Source: Solimonas flava DSM 18980
GTDB taxonomy: Bacteria; Pseudomonadota; Gammaproteobacteria; Nevskiales; Nevskiaceae
Length of the DNA stretch: 64,000 nucleotides
Direction of reading: 5' to 3'
NCBI RefSeq assembly: GCF_000426685.1
Contig: NZ_AUFV01000007.1
Span: forward strand, 248,001 to 312,000
The translations under genes were made by a program, and so were the position numbers. Shown here one piece after another: positions 31,373 to 39,392 of the stretch. The notes under the pieces are model-generated. The model made no database searches and was not told where the DNA came from. It was given only the letters and a program-made list of their open reading frames with translations. How positions within the stretch are numbered: the first letter of the stretch is position 1; every line of letters begins with the position of its first letter.

Positions 31373-32236
31373 ATGTCTTACCAGAGTGTGTTCCGCCACG
31401 GCCTGTTCGCGGGCCAGACGATCGTCGTCACCGGCGGCGGCTCCGGCATCGGCCGCTGCACCGCGCACGAGCTCGCCAGCCTCGGCGCACATGTCGTCAT
31501 CACCGGCCGCAAGGCCGAGAAGCTGGAGAAGACCGCCGCCGAGATCGTCGAGGACGGCGGCAGCGTGTCGACGCAGGCCTTCGACATTCGCGACGAGGAC
31601 GCGGTCCGCGATGCGGTCAAGGCCATCCTCGCCGAACGCGGCCGCATCGACGGCCTCGTCAACAATGCCGGCGGCCAGTATCCGATGCCGCTGGCGATGA
31701 TCGGCAAGAAGGGCTGGGAGGCGGTGGTCGCCAACAACCTGACCGGCGGCTTCCTGATGGCGCGCGAGGTCTACACGCAGTGGATGCGCAAGAACGGCGG
31801 CGCGATCGTCAACATGATCGCCGACATGTGGGGTGGCATGCCGGGCATGGGCCACAGCGGCGCGGCGCGCGCCGGCATGCTGAACTTCACCGAGACGGCG
31901 GCGATCGAGTGGGGCGTGTCCGGCGTGCGCGTCAACGCCGTGGCGCCGGGCTACGTCGCGTCGAGCGGCATGGACCACTACGACGCCAATTTCGCCCGGG
32001 AAGTAATCCCGAAGCTGTCGAAGATCGCGCCGCTGCAGCGCATGGCCGAGGAAGCCGAAGTGAGCAGCGCGATCGTCTTCCTGCTCAGCGAGGGCGCGGC
32101 CTTCATCACCGGCGCCTGCATCAAGATCGACGGTGGCTCCAGCCTCGGCGCCAAGGCCTTCCCGCTGCTGGAACACAAGAACGCGAAGCCCTACCAGGGC
32201 TTTCATCGCGCGGTGAAGCCCAAGGCCGTCGGCTGA
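31373..32236 (+). CDS. Short-chain dehydrogenase/reductase of the PECR/dienoyl-CoA reductase type
   Basis: The 287-residue protein has the SDR nucleotide site [15 protein letters not shown] and NNAGGQYP. The catalytic YxxxK is replaced by HSGAARAG, as in peroxisomal trans-2-enoyl-CoA reductase and 2,4-dienoyl-CoA reductases. Thus it most likely acts on unsaturated acyl-CoA rather than on an alcohol. Its place between etf and atuC genes suggests a role in terpenoid or unsaturated acyl-CoA breakdown, comparable in position to the SDRs AtuB/AtuG, but it is not assignable to either. The ATG at 31373 follows GGAGAAAGAAAC. Confidence 0.85.
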   Translation: MSYQSVFRHGLFAGQTIVVTGGGSGIGRCTAHELASLGAHVVITGRKAEKLEKTAAEIVEDGGSVSTQAFDIRDEDAVRDAVKAILAERGRIDGLVNNAGGQYPMPLAMIGKKGWEAVVANNLTGGFLMAREVYTQWMRKNGGAIVNMIADMWGGMPGMGHSGAARAGMLNFTETAAIEWGVSGVRVNAVAPGYVASSGMDHYDANFAREVIPKLSKIAPLQRMAEEAEVSSAIVFLLSEGAAFITGACIKIDGGSSLGAKAFPLLEHKNAKPYQGFHRAVKPKAVG

Positions 32237-32288
32237 GCGAGGCGGCGGCCGGCGAGCGGTCGCGCGGCGGATCGTCCCGCGCCGCTGA

Positions 32289-32319
32289 CCGCCGCGCCGC
32301 CGCCCGTACGGCGCGGCGG
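32289..32319. terminator. GC-rich hairpin between convergent SDR and DinB genes
   Basis: CCGCCGCGCCG and CGGCGCGGCGG pair perfectly around a nine-base loop in the 93-bp convergent gap. A bidirectional stop is likely although no T tract is present. Confidence 0.5.
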
Positions 32320-32329
32320 CGCGCCCTGC

Positions 32330-32836
32330 TCAGGCGAGCTCGGCCGCGGGCATGGCGATCAGATCGGTGACGCCGGGATCGATCCCGCTCTGCTTCAGCA
32401 GCGTGGTGATCTGGCCGCGATGGTGCGTCTGGTGGTTGAAGAAATGCACGACCGCCCGCCACAACGGCAGGCGCACGGGCTGCGGCGAGCTGATGCGGGT
32501 GTACGCCAGCTCGCCGGCGCAGTCCTGCGCCGTCAGCGTCGCGCTCCAGGCCTCGATCGCGGCGTCCGTGCGTTCCCGCTCGGCGCGGAGTTCGTCGAAG
32601 CCGGCGTACAGCTCCTGATCGAGCGAGGCGGCGCGAAACGGCACGCCGGTGAAGCGTCCGAGCCAGACGCGATCCGCCAGCAGCAGGTGATTGAGCGTGC
32701 CGTGTATCGATTTGAAGAAGGCGCCGAGATCTTCGCGCCGTCGCGTGTCGGGCAGTTGCGCGCAGGCTTCGTACAGGCGCTCGTTCATCCAGCGGTTGTA
32801 CGCCGCCATCGTGCGCGCGTAGGGCAGCAGGTCCAT
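32330..32836 (-). CDS. DinB family (DUF664-like) putative metal-dependent hydrolase or thiol-transferase
   Basis: The 168-residue protein is a four-helix DinB-type protein. It starts MDLLPYARTMAAYNRWMNERLY and carries the three metal-binding histidine positions in SIHGTLNHLLLADRVW and FFNHQTHHRGQITTLL. Members bind Zn or Ni, and some transfer bacillithiol, mycothiol or glutathione; the substrate here is unknown. The ATG follows CTGGAGCGAAACCG. It is 26 bp downstream of the NTF2-like gene on the same strand, and the two-gene unit interrupts the catabolic genes. Confidence 0.82.
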   Translation of the reverse strand: MDLLPYARTMAAYNRWMNERLYEACAQLPDTRRREDLGAFFKSIHGTLNHLLLADRVWLGRFTGVPFRAASLDQELYAGFDELRAERERTDAAIEAWSATLTAQDCAGELAYTRISSPQPVRLPLWRAVVHFFNHQTHHRGQITTLLKQSGIDPGVTDLIAMPAAELA

Positions 32837-32862
32837 CGGTTTCGCTCCAGGGTGGTGTGTCG

Positions 32863-33300
32863 TCAGGCCGGCGCGCCGCCGGTGCGTGCGGCCTGCGCCC
32901 GTTCTCTTGCCGCGGCAATCCGGGCGAGCAGCGCGCTGCGGTCGAAGTAGACCTCGTTGCGCCGGATCCGTCCGTTGTCGTCGAGCTGTACGAGGCAGAC
33001 GCCGATGACTTCCATCACTTCCGTGCCGACCGGAATCTGCGCCGACCACTTGTTGAGGAAGCCGTCTTCCATCGGAATGCCTTCGATCTGGCGCCAGATC
33101 CAGTCCGGGTTGTAGGCGAGCAGCTTGCGGAAGTAAGCGAGCAGCGCGTCCTTGCCGCGTACGCCGGCCGGCACGCCGGGGTCGAGATAGAAGGCGTCGT
33201 CGGCATAGAAGGCGGCGAGTCGTTCGGGATCGTTGCCGGTCCAGGCCGGCAGCCAGCGATCGGCGAAAGCCCGCGCCTCGGCGGCGCTCATGGTTTTCAT
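32863..33300 (-). CDS. NTF2-like/SnoaL-type protein
   Basis: The 145-residue product has a cone-shaped NTF2-fold pattern: FADRWLPAWTGNDPERLAAFYADDAFYLDP at the start, GKDALLAYFRKLLA, and a final beta sheet including VIGVCLVQLDDNGRIRRNEVYFD. Such proteins include SnoaL cyclases, ketosteroid isomerase relatives and many unknowns. No catalytic set can be assigned. Transcribed with the DinB gene. The first ATG at 33300 is used; an internal one three codons in is equally possible. Confidence 0.75.
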   Translation of the reverse strand: MKTMSAAEARAFADRWLPAWTGNDPERLAAFYADDAFYLDPGVPAGVRGKDALLAYFRKLLAYNPDWIWRQIEGIPMEDGFLNKWSAQIPVGTEVMEVIGVCLVQLDDNGRIRRNEVYFDRSALLARIAAARERAQAARTGGAPA

Positions 33301-33526
33301 GCGGTCGTTCCTCGCGTCGTGGTCGGATCAGTCGAAGCGTCGATTACAGCGGTGGATGCGGCGGACGGCAAATCGCTCGCGCCGCGGGCGCGGCGCTGAC
33401 CGGCGGGCGCCGGCGGGTCCGTCTCCGGACTGAAGCGGGTCTTCTCGGGAATGAAAATTTCCGATGAAAACTCAATATTGGCAAGGCAGAATCGCCTGAC
33501 AGTCAAAACGGATCGGCGGAGCGGAA

Positions 33527-35152
33527 ATGTCTGTTATCGAATCGAACATCGATACCGCGGGCGCGGCGTTCCAGCGCAACCGCGAGGAGATGCTGAAGCT
33601 GATCGAGGCCTGGCGGGCGGTCGAGGCCAAGGGGCGTGCCGAGGAAGAGAGCAAGCGCGAGCGCTTCCACAAGCGCGGTCAGATGCTGCCGCGCGAGCGC
33701 GTGCATCTGATGCTGGACCGCGGCTCGCCGTGGCTGGAGCTGTCGACGCTCGCCGGCTATCGCCTGCACGACGACAAGGACGGCTCGCTGGCCGGCGGCA
33801 ACCAGATCGCCGGCATCGGCTACGTGTCCGGCGTGCGCTGCCTGATCGGCGCCTCGAACGCGGCGATCAAGGGCGGCACGATGACGCCGTGGGGTGTGCA
33901 GAAGGGCCTGCGCATGCAGGAGATCGCCCTGCAGCAGAAGCTGCCGGTGATTTCGATGATCGAATCCGGCGGCGCCAATCTGCTTTATCAGGCCGAAGTC
34001 TTCATTCCGGGCGGCCGCACCTTCGCCAACCAGGCGCGGCTGTCGGCGGCCGGCATTCCGCAGATCACCGTCGTGCACGGCTCGTCGACGGCCGGCGGCG
34101 CCTATCTGCCGGGCCTGTCGGACTACGTGGTGATGGTGCGCAAGCGCGCCAAGGTGTTCCTTGCCGGGCCGCCGCTGCTGAAGGCGGCGACCGGCGAGAT
34201 CGCCGAAGAGGAAGCGCTCGGCGGCGCCGAGATGCACGCGCAGCTAGCCGGCACCGCGGAGTTCATCGCCGAGAACGATGCCGATGGCGTGCGCATCGCC
34301 CGCGACATCGTCGGCCGCCTGAACTGGAACGCGCAGCGGCCGCGCCTGGAACTGCTGCCGGTGCGCGCGCCGCTGTACGACGTCGAGGAACTGTGCGGCG
34401 TGGTGCCGCCGGACTACCGCAAGCCCTACGACTGCCGCGAGCTGATCGCGCGCCTCGCCGACGGCTCGGAGTTCCTCGACTTCAAGGCCGGCTACGACGC
34501 GCAGACGGTCTGCGGCCGCGCCGTGATCCACGGCCACGCGGTCGGCGTCGTCGCCAACAACGGCCCGATCACCGTGCAGGGCGCCACCAAGGCTGCGCAG
34601 TTCATCCAGCAGTGCTGCCAGTCCAACGTGCCGATCGTGTACCTGATGAACACGACCGGCTACATGGTCGGCACCGAGAGCGAGCAGGGCGGCATCGTCA
34701 AGCACGGCTCGAAGATGATCCAGGCGGTCGCCAACGCCCACGTGCCACAGCTGACGATCGTCGTCGGCGGCAGCTTCGGCGCCGGCAACTACGGCATGTG
34801 CGGGCGCGGCCTCGGTCCGCATTTCATCTTCGCGTGGCCCAACTCGCGCACCTCGGTGATGGGCGGCGAGCAGGCGGCCGGCGTGATGGAAATCATCACC
34901 CGCGAGAAGTGGGCGCGCGAAGGCAAGGTGATGGGCGAGACCGACGAGAAGATGCTGGGGATGATCCGCCAGAACATCGTCGGCCAGTTCGACAAGGAGT
35001 CGCATGCCTTCGCGGCGACCGCGCGCCTGTTCGACGACGGCCTCATCGATCCGCGCGACACGCGCCGCGTGCTCGGCCTGTGCCTGTCGATCTGCCGCGA
35101 GTCGCAGGCGCGCCAGGTCTTCCCGAGCAGCTACGGCGTGGCGCGCTTCTGA
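33527..35152 (+). CDS. atuC: Acyl-CoA carboxylase beta (carboxyltransferase) subunit, AtuC-like
   Basis: The 541-residue biotin-dependent carboxyltransferase has N-terminal ERFHKRGQMLPRERV, the acyl-CoA pocket ESGGANLLYQ, SSTAGGAYLPGLSD and LGGAEMHAQLAGTAEF, and the C-terminal carboxybiotin region NTTGYMVGTESEQGG with FGAGNYGMCGR. The protein belongs to the methylcrotonyl/geranyl-CoA carboxylase branch. The presence of AtuA and absence of HMG-CoA lyase and isovaleryl-CoA dehydrogenase favour geranyl-CoA carboxylase, which would carboxylate cis-geranyl-CoA; methylcrotonyl-CoA cannot be excluded. Starts after GGCGGAGCGGA and is followed 20 bp later by atuE. Confidence 0.85.
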   Translation: MSVIESNIDTAGAAFQRNREEMLKLIEAWRAVEAKGRAEEESKRERFHKRGQMLPRERVHLMLDRGSPWLELSTLAGYRLHDDKDGSLAGGNQIAGIGYVSGVRCLIGASNAAIKGGTMTPWGVQKGLRMQEIALQQKLPVISMIESGGANLLYQAEVFIPGGRTFANQARLSAAGIPQITVVHGSSTAGGAYLPGLSDYVVMVRKRAKVFLAGPPLLKAATGEIAEEEALGGAEMHAQLAGTAEFIAENDADGVRIARDIVGRLNWNAQRPRLELLPVRAPLYDVEELCGVVPPDYRKPYDCRELIARLADGSEFLDFKAGYDAQTVCGRAVIHGHAVGVVANNGPITVQGATKAAQFIQQCCQSNVPIVYLMNTTGYMVGTESEQGGIVKHGSKMIQAVANAHVPQLTIVVGGSFGAGNYGMCGRGLGPHFIFAWPNSRTSVMGGEQAAGVMEIITREKWAREGKVMGETDEKMLGMIRQNIVGQFDKESHAFAATARLFDDGLIDPRDTRRVLGLCLSICRESQARQVFPSSYGVARF

Positions 35153-35172
35153 GCGGCCGGAGACGCAAGCCC

Positions 35173-35994
35173 ATGGACTTTTCTTCGTTCGAATCGCTGC
35201 TCGTGCGCATCGAGCGCGGCGTGATGCACCTGACGCTGAACCGGCCCGATACGCGCAACGCGATGACGGCCGCAATGCTCGCCGAGATCGGCGCCGCGGT
35301 CGACGCCGTGCGCGACGACCGCGGCGTGCGCGCGATCGTGCTGCGTGGCGCCGGCGGCCATTTCTGTGCGGGCGCCGATCTCAAGTCGATGATGGCCGGC
35401 GGCCTCAAGGCGCCGGCGCCCGGCGAGCCGGACCCGGTCGCCGTCGTCAATCGCGGCTTCGGCGCGATGCTGCGCAAGGTCGCGCAGGCGCCGCAGGCGG
35501 TCGTCGCCGTCTGCGAGGGCGCGGTGCTCGGCGGCGGTTTCGGCCTGGCCTGCGTGTCCGACATCGCGCTCGCGCATGCCGGCGCCAAGTTCGGCATGCC
35601 GGAGACCACGCGCGGCCTGCCGCCGGCGCAGATCGCGCCGTTCGTCGTCGAGCGCATCGGCCTGACGCAGGCGCGCCGCCTGTGCCTGACCGGCGCGCAG
35701 TTCGACGGCGCCGAGGCCGTGCGCCTCGGCCTCGTGCACGAGGTCTGCGCCGATGGCGAGGCCTTGCAGCGCGCGCTCGACGACACGCTCGCGCAGGTTC
35801 TGCGCTGCGCGCCCGGCGCCAACGCTGCGACCAAGGCGATCCTGCTCGACGTCGGTCGCGTCGACATCGACACGTTGCTCGACGGCGCCGCGCAGAGCTT
35901 CGCCACCTGCGTGCGCGGCGGCGAGGCTGCCGAAGGCATCGCCGCGTTCATGCAGAAGCGGCCGCCGAAATGGGCGGGCGAGGGCGCTGCCTGA
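35173..35994 (+). CDS. atuE: Enoyl-CoA hydratase, AtuE-like (isohexenylglutaconyl-CoA hydratase)
   Basis: The 273-residue crotonase-fold protein has LTLNRPDTRNAMT, the oxyanion-hole segments GGHFCAGADLKSM and GAVLGGGFGLACVSDIALA, and the conserved PETTRGLPPAQIAPF segment. In the atu pathway this enzyme adds water across the carboxylated geranyl-CoA product. Its place between the two carboxylase subunits copies the order atuC(D)EF of Pseudomonas, as well as liuBCD, where methylglutaconyl-CoA is the substrate. Context favours AtuE. Gap to atuF is 94 bp. Confidence 0.8.
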   Translation: MDFSSFESLLVRIERGVMHLTLNRPDTRNAMTAAMLAEIGAAVDAVRDDRGVRAIVLRGAGGHFCAGADLKSMMAGGLKAPAPGEPDPVAVVNRGFGAMLRKVAQAPQAVVAVCEGAVLGGGFGLACVSDIALAHAGAKFGMPETTRGLPPAQIAPFVVERIGLTQARRLCLTGAQFDGAEAVRLGLVHEVCADGEALQRALDDTLAQVLRCAPGANAATKAILLDVGRVDIDTLLDGAAQSFATCVRGGEAAEGIAAFMQKRPPKWAGEGAA

Positions 35995-36088
35995 GCGCGG
36001 CGCCCGGACGCGCGCCGGGGCGGACTTTGCCGCCGGCGCTTCATCATCGGAAACGGCGTTTCGCGACGCCGCCAGCGGGAACGAGAAC

Positions 36089-38095
36089 ATGACCCAGCGT
36101 TTCAACAAGATCCTGGTGGCCAACCGCGGCGAGATCGCCGTGCGCGTGATCCGCGGTGCGCGACGCCTCGGCTACCGCACCGTCGCCGTCTACAGCGACG
36201 CCGACGCCGACGCGATGCACGTGCTCGAAGCCGACGAGGCGGTGCGCATCGGCCCGGCGCCGGCGCGCGATTCCTATCTTTCGATCGACGCCATCCTCGC
36301 CGCCGCGCGGCAGAGCGGCGCCGAGGCGATCCATCCCGGCTACGGTTTTCTTTCCGAGCGCGCCGACTTTGCGCAGGCGGTGCAGGACGCCGGCTTGGTC
36401 TTCATCGGCCCCGATCCGGCGTCGATCGCGGCGATGGGCAACAAGTCTGCGGCGAAGGCGCGCATGCTCGCCGCCGGCGTGCCCTGCGTGCCCGGCTACC
36501 AGAGCCTGGACGCGGATGGCGACGCGCAATCGGACGCGACGCTGGGCGCCGAGGCGCGCCGCATCGGCCTGCCGGTGATGATCAAGGCCGCAGCCGGCGG
36601 CGGCGGGCGCGGCATGCGTCTGGTCGAAGACGAATCAGCGCTGGCGGCGGCGATCGCCTCCGCGCGCTCGGAGGCCGAGAACGCCTTCGGCAGCGGCCAG
36701 CTGTTGATCGAAAAGGCCGTCGTCGACGCGCGCCATGTCGAGATCCAGGTGTTCGGCGACCGCCACGGGCAGCTCGTGCACTTCGGTGAGCGCGACTGCT
36801 CGGTGCAGCGGCGTAATCAGAAGGTCGTCGAGGAAGCGCCGAGCCCGGCGGTCGACGAGGCGCTGCGGCAGCGGATGGGCGAGGCGGCGGTCGCCGCCGC
36901 GCGCGCGGTCGACTACGTCGGTGCCGGCACCGTCGAATTCCTGCTCGGCGCCGACGGTGCGTTCTACTTCCTCGAAATGAATACGCGCCTGCAGGTCGAG
37001 CATCCGGTGACGGAGCTGGTCTACGGCGTCGACCTCGTCGAGTGGCAGCTGCGCGTCGCGCAGGGCGAGCCGCTGCCGATGACGCAGGACGAAATCCTCG
37101 CGCGTCGCCGCGGCTGGGCCATCGAAGTGCGCCTGTGCGCCGAGGAGCCGCAGCGCAACTACCTGCCGCAGACCGGCCGCGTGCTGCGCTGGCAGGCGCC
37201 GCAGGGCGCCGGCGTGCGCGTCGACACCTGGCTGCGCGACGGACAGCTCATCGGCCCGCACTACGACTCCATGCAGGCCAAGATCATCGCCTGGGGCGAG
37301 GACCGCGAGACCGCGCGCATGCGCCTCGTGCACGCGCTGCGCGACACGACGCTGCTCGGCGTCGCCCACAACCGCGACTACCTCGCCGCCGTGCTGGCGC
37401 ACGAGGCCTTCGCGTCCGGACGCTTCAGCACCGCCTTCGTCGAGCGCTACTTTCCGCAGTCGCGTCTGGCTGCCGAGCGGCCGGGCCTGCGTCCGCTCGC
37501 GCTAGCCGCGCTGGCGCTTTACCTCGACGATGCGCGCCGGCTCGGCGAGGCGCATCAGCTGTCGGCGGAATTCCTCGGCTGGCACAGCTCGCACGAAACA
37601 CCGCTGCAGCTGCGCCTCGGCTGGCGCGATGCGATCCACGCGCTGACGCTGCGCGCGCACGGCCCGCGCTTCGTCGTCACCGGCGACGGCGAGACGCTGA
37701 CGATCGAAGTGCCGCGCAGCGCCGACGGCGAGTTCCACTACCTTTGTGATGGCGTGCAGGCGCGGGCGCGCTACGTGCGCGACGGCGACCAGCTGTGGCT
37801 CGACGCCGACGGCATCGCCGCCGGCTTCCGCGATCTGACGCTGGCGCCGGTCGAAGGCGCCGCCGCCGGTTCGGACGGCCGCCTGCTCGCGCACTCCGAC
37901 GGCAAGGTCGTCGCCGTGCACGTCAGCGCCGGCGAGACTGTCGGCAAGGGTCAGACGCTGGTCGTGCTCGAAGCGATGAAGATGGAATTCCAGCTCGCCC
38001 TGCCGGTCGGCGGCCGCGTCGAAAGCGTCCACGTCCAGCCGGGGCAGCAGGTCAAGAGCCGGCAGCTGCTGGCGCAGTTGGTGCTAGCGGAGTGA
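36089..38095 (+). CDS. atuF: Acyl-CoA carboxylase alpha subunit (biotin carboxylase plus biotin carrier), AtuF-like
   Basis: The 668-residue protein contains an ATP-grasp biotin carboxylase: KILVANRGEIAVRVIR, IKAAAGGGGRGMR, NTRLQVEHPVTE. A linker and BT-type domain (about 470-590) follow, and a C-terminal biotinyl domain ends it, with the EAMKMEF lysine that is biotinylated. It carboxylates biotin for transfer by the atuC product. The length fits geranyl- and methylcrotonyl-CoA carboxylase alpha chains. ATG at 36089 gives MTQRFNKILVANRGE. The foreign island begins within about 50-150 bp after its stop. Confidence 0.88.
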   Translation: MTQRFNKILVANRGEIAVRVIRGARRLGYRTVAVYSDADADAMHVLEADEAVRIGPAPARDSYLSIDAILAAARQSGAEAIHPGYGFLSERADFAQAVQDAGLVFIGPDPASIAAMGNKSAAKARMLAAGVPCVPGYQSLDADGDAQSDATLGAEARRIGLPVMIKAAAGGGGRGMRLVEDESALAAAIASARSEAENAFGSGQLLIEKAVVDARHVEIQVFGDRHGQLVHFGERDCSVQRRNQKVVEEAPSPAVDEALRQRMGEAAVAAARAVDYVGAGTVEFLLGADGAFYFLEMNTRLQVEHPVTELVYGVDLVEWQLRVAQGEPLPMTQDEILARRRGWAIEVRLCAEEPQRNYLPQTGRVLRWQAPQGAGVRVDTWLRDGQLIGPHYDSMQAKIIAWGEDRETARMRLVHALRDTTLLGVAHNRDYLAAVLAHEAFASGRFSTAFVERYFPQSRLAAERPGLRPLALAALALYLDDARRLGEAHQLSAEFLGWHSSHETPLQLRLGWRDAIHALTLRAHGPRFVVTGDGETLTIEVPRSADGEFHYLCDGVQARARYVRDGDQLWLDADGIAAGFRDLTLAPVEGAAAGSDGRLLAHSDGKVVAVHVSAGETVGKGQTLVVLEAMKMEFQLALPVGGRVESVHVQPGQQVKSRQLLAQLVLAE

Positions 38096-38145
38096 ATGCC
38101 GGAAGCAGGAAGAATCAATGAAGGCGGAAGAACGGGACGGAAATC

Positions 38146-38240
38146 ATGATTTATTGCGCCCATGCGATCTTCTACTTCAAGCAGGTCTCCTGCCGGCAGG
38201 AAACGCTATCTTTTGCACGAAAATGTCTGCCTTGACGCCC
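38146..38240 (+). pseudogene. Possible frameshifted gene remnant at the left edge of the island
   Basis: The short frame from ATG at 38146 reads MIYCAHAIFYFKQVSCRQE and then stops. The next frame continues with YLLHENVCLDAPQGG. Joined, the pieces resemble the start of small proteins that open with a WxxAHxIFY strand and a HENVYLI strand (DUF4288-like). The resemblance is by eye and weak. A run of eight G (38245-38252) closes the stretch and forms a GACGCCCC/GGGGCGTC hairpin. Confidence 0.3.
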
Positions 38241-38265
38241 CGCAGGGGGGGGCGTCGACCGAAAT

Positions 38266-39144
38266 CTATTGTGGGGCGCGTTCCCGGCGATGTAACTCAG
38301 TGACCCAGCTGCGGACAATCTGGGGCAAACGCTCAACCACTTCACGGCCGAAAATCACTTCATCCAGGTAGCCCATGTGAAGCATGTCGATCATTCGGCA
38401 GAGGTATGACTTCCCACAATCCCACCAAGTAAAGTAGTCGTCGACGACGAGCAAGTGCTGGATCTTGCGACCTGCCGTTGTATGAAGATCTTCGAGTTCT
38501 AAACCGTCGAGCAGAGTCTCATAGACGCCATCAGCAACTCGGCTGCCGAACGTCGTTGTGTAGTAGTACTCTTTGATTTCCCAAATTGCTACGGGATTCA
38601 CAGCCGATGGAAACGCCCCGTCGAATCGGCGCGCGAGCGTTCTAAGAGGCTGTCGATTATGAGTAACGGTCGTCAGGCTGTGGGGGTCATAGTCGCAGGG
38701 GGCATCGCCGATATTTAGGGCAACGAGCATGTTGACGATGCACGTTAAAAAGGCATGGTTTTTCTTCTCGCCTTTTTGTTTATTCATTGGAAATGGGCAG
38801 TTGAATGTAGATCGTCCTCGTAGCCGCTTGAACAGAGCCTCAGCTTGCTCTTTGTTCATTAAGTTCTGCCGGACCTGATTATTCAGGACGTCAGCTCTAA
38901 ATGAGAAATAGTTGAGCAATGTTCTCCCAAACTCGGTGGCGCGTCCGTGCGCGTCAAAAACATGCGCAGTGGAGAGGTCGAGCTTGCCAAATGCTGCGTC
39001 AATCTCTTCGCGACTGGGAATCAAGATTTCACCGGTTCTGCGGCGGGTATAGCCAATTTCTTGGCTAATCGTGCGGACATGTGCCCAGAACTCCTTGCTT
39101 TGACGCAGGAATCGATTATCGGGTTGCAAGGTATTTATCCACAA
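38266..39144 (-). CDS. Putative type II restriction endonuclease (PD-(D/E)XK fold)
   Basis: I cannot name a subtype. The 292-residue protein has a helical N-terminal half and then the strand-loop-strand RFDGAFPSAVNPVAIWEIK. Asp175, Glu189 and Lys191 fit the catalytic D-X(n)-E-X-K of restriction nucleases, followed by a helix with SRVADGVYET. It lies downstream of a C-type regulator and near an adenine methyltransferase, so cleavage of a site protected by that methylase is the likely role. The gene overlaps the regulator by 29 bp and must use a TTG start (39144 or 39129), a design that fits delayed, weak expression. Base composition is clearly less GC-rich than the neighbours. Confidence 0.72.
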   Translation of the reverse strand: MWINTLQPDNRFLRQSKEFWAHVRTISQEIGYTRRRTGEILIPSREEIDAAFGKLDLSTAHVFDAHGRATEFGRTLLNYFSFRADVLNNQVRQNLMNKEQAEALFKRLRGRSTFNCPFPMNKQKGEKKNHAFLTCIVNMLVALNIGDAPCDYDPHSLTTVTHNRQPLRTLARRFDGAFPSAVNPVAIWEIKEYYYTTTFGSRVADGVYETLLDGLELEDLHTTAGRKIQHLLVVDDYFTWWDCGKSYLCRMIDMLHMGYLDEVIFGREVVERLPQIVRSWVTELHRRERAPQ

Positions 39145-39334
39145 AATCGAGTAGGGAAATGCCGACTACGTTGCAGATTTCCTCGATTTCCGTTAGGTCG
39201 AGGCGCTGCTCTCCGCTTTCGTACTTGCTAACGTATGATTGAGTCTGCCCAAGTTGCTGGGCAAGCGTGGCTTGCGTTAGGCCCGCATCCAGTCGAATTT
39301 GTCGGAGGACAGTGGTCAGTTGACGCTTGCTCAT
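39116..39334 (-). CDS. XRE-family controller (C) protein of the restriction-modification system
   Basis: The 72-residue protein is almost entirely a helix-turn-helix of the lambda repressor/XRE type: VLRQIRLDAGLTQATLAQQLGQ, then TQSYVSKYESGEQRLD as the recognition helix, ending NVVGISLLDFVDKYL. Size and location, heading the nuclease gene and divergent from the methylase, match C proteins. These delay nuclease synthesis until methylation is complete. ATG at 39334 gives MSKRQLTTVLRQIR; a longer form reaching 39412 would run into the methylase start. Confidence 0.85.
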   Translation of the reverse strand: MSKRQLTTVLRQIRLDAGLTQATLAQQLGQTQSYVSKYESGEQRLDLTEIEEICNVVGISLLDFVDKYLATR

Positions 39335-39346
39335 GGCCACGTACGG

Positions 39347-39367
39347 TATATTCCGTGTTAGAATATT
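39347..39367. promoter_or_regulatory. Candidate C-box operator between the regulator and the methylase
   Basis: TATATTC and GAATATT flank a seven-base spacer, giving a dyad in the 58-bp gap between the divergent starts. TTAGAAT is repeated 15 bp further on (39359-39365 and 39373-39379), and ACGG/CCGT half-sites overlap on the left. A controller dimer or tetramer could bind here and switch both promoters. Confidence 0.5.
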
Positions 39368-39392
39368 CAAACTTAGAATGAACAGCAGAACC

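Noticed and set aside
33451-35172. Plus-strand extension that would fuse atuC sequence to atuE
   Set aside because: The upstream part is the carboxylase gene out of frame. The real carboxylase frame is intact and ends at 35152.
33527-38095. Leucine (liu) catabolic cluster
   Set aside because: Subunit order is compatible, but isovaleryl-CoA dehydrogenase and HMG-CoA lyase are absent and an AtuA-like gene is present. The call remains tentative.
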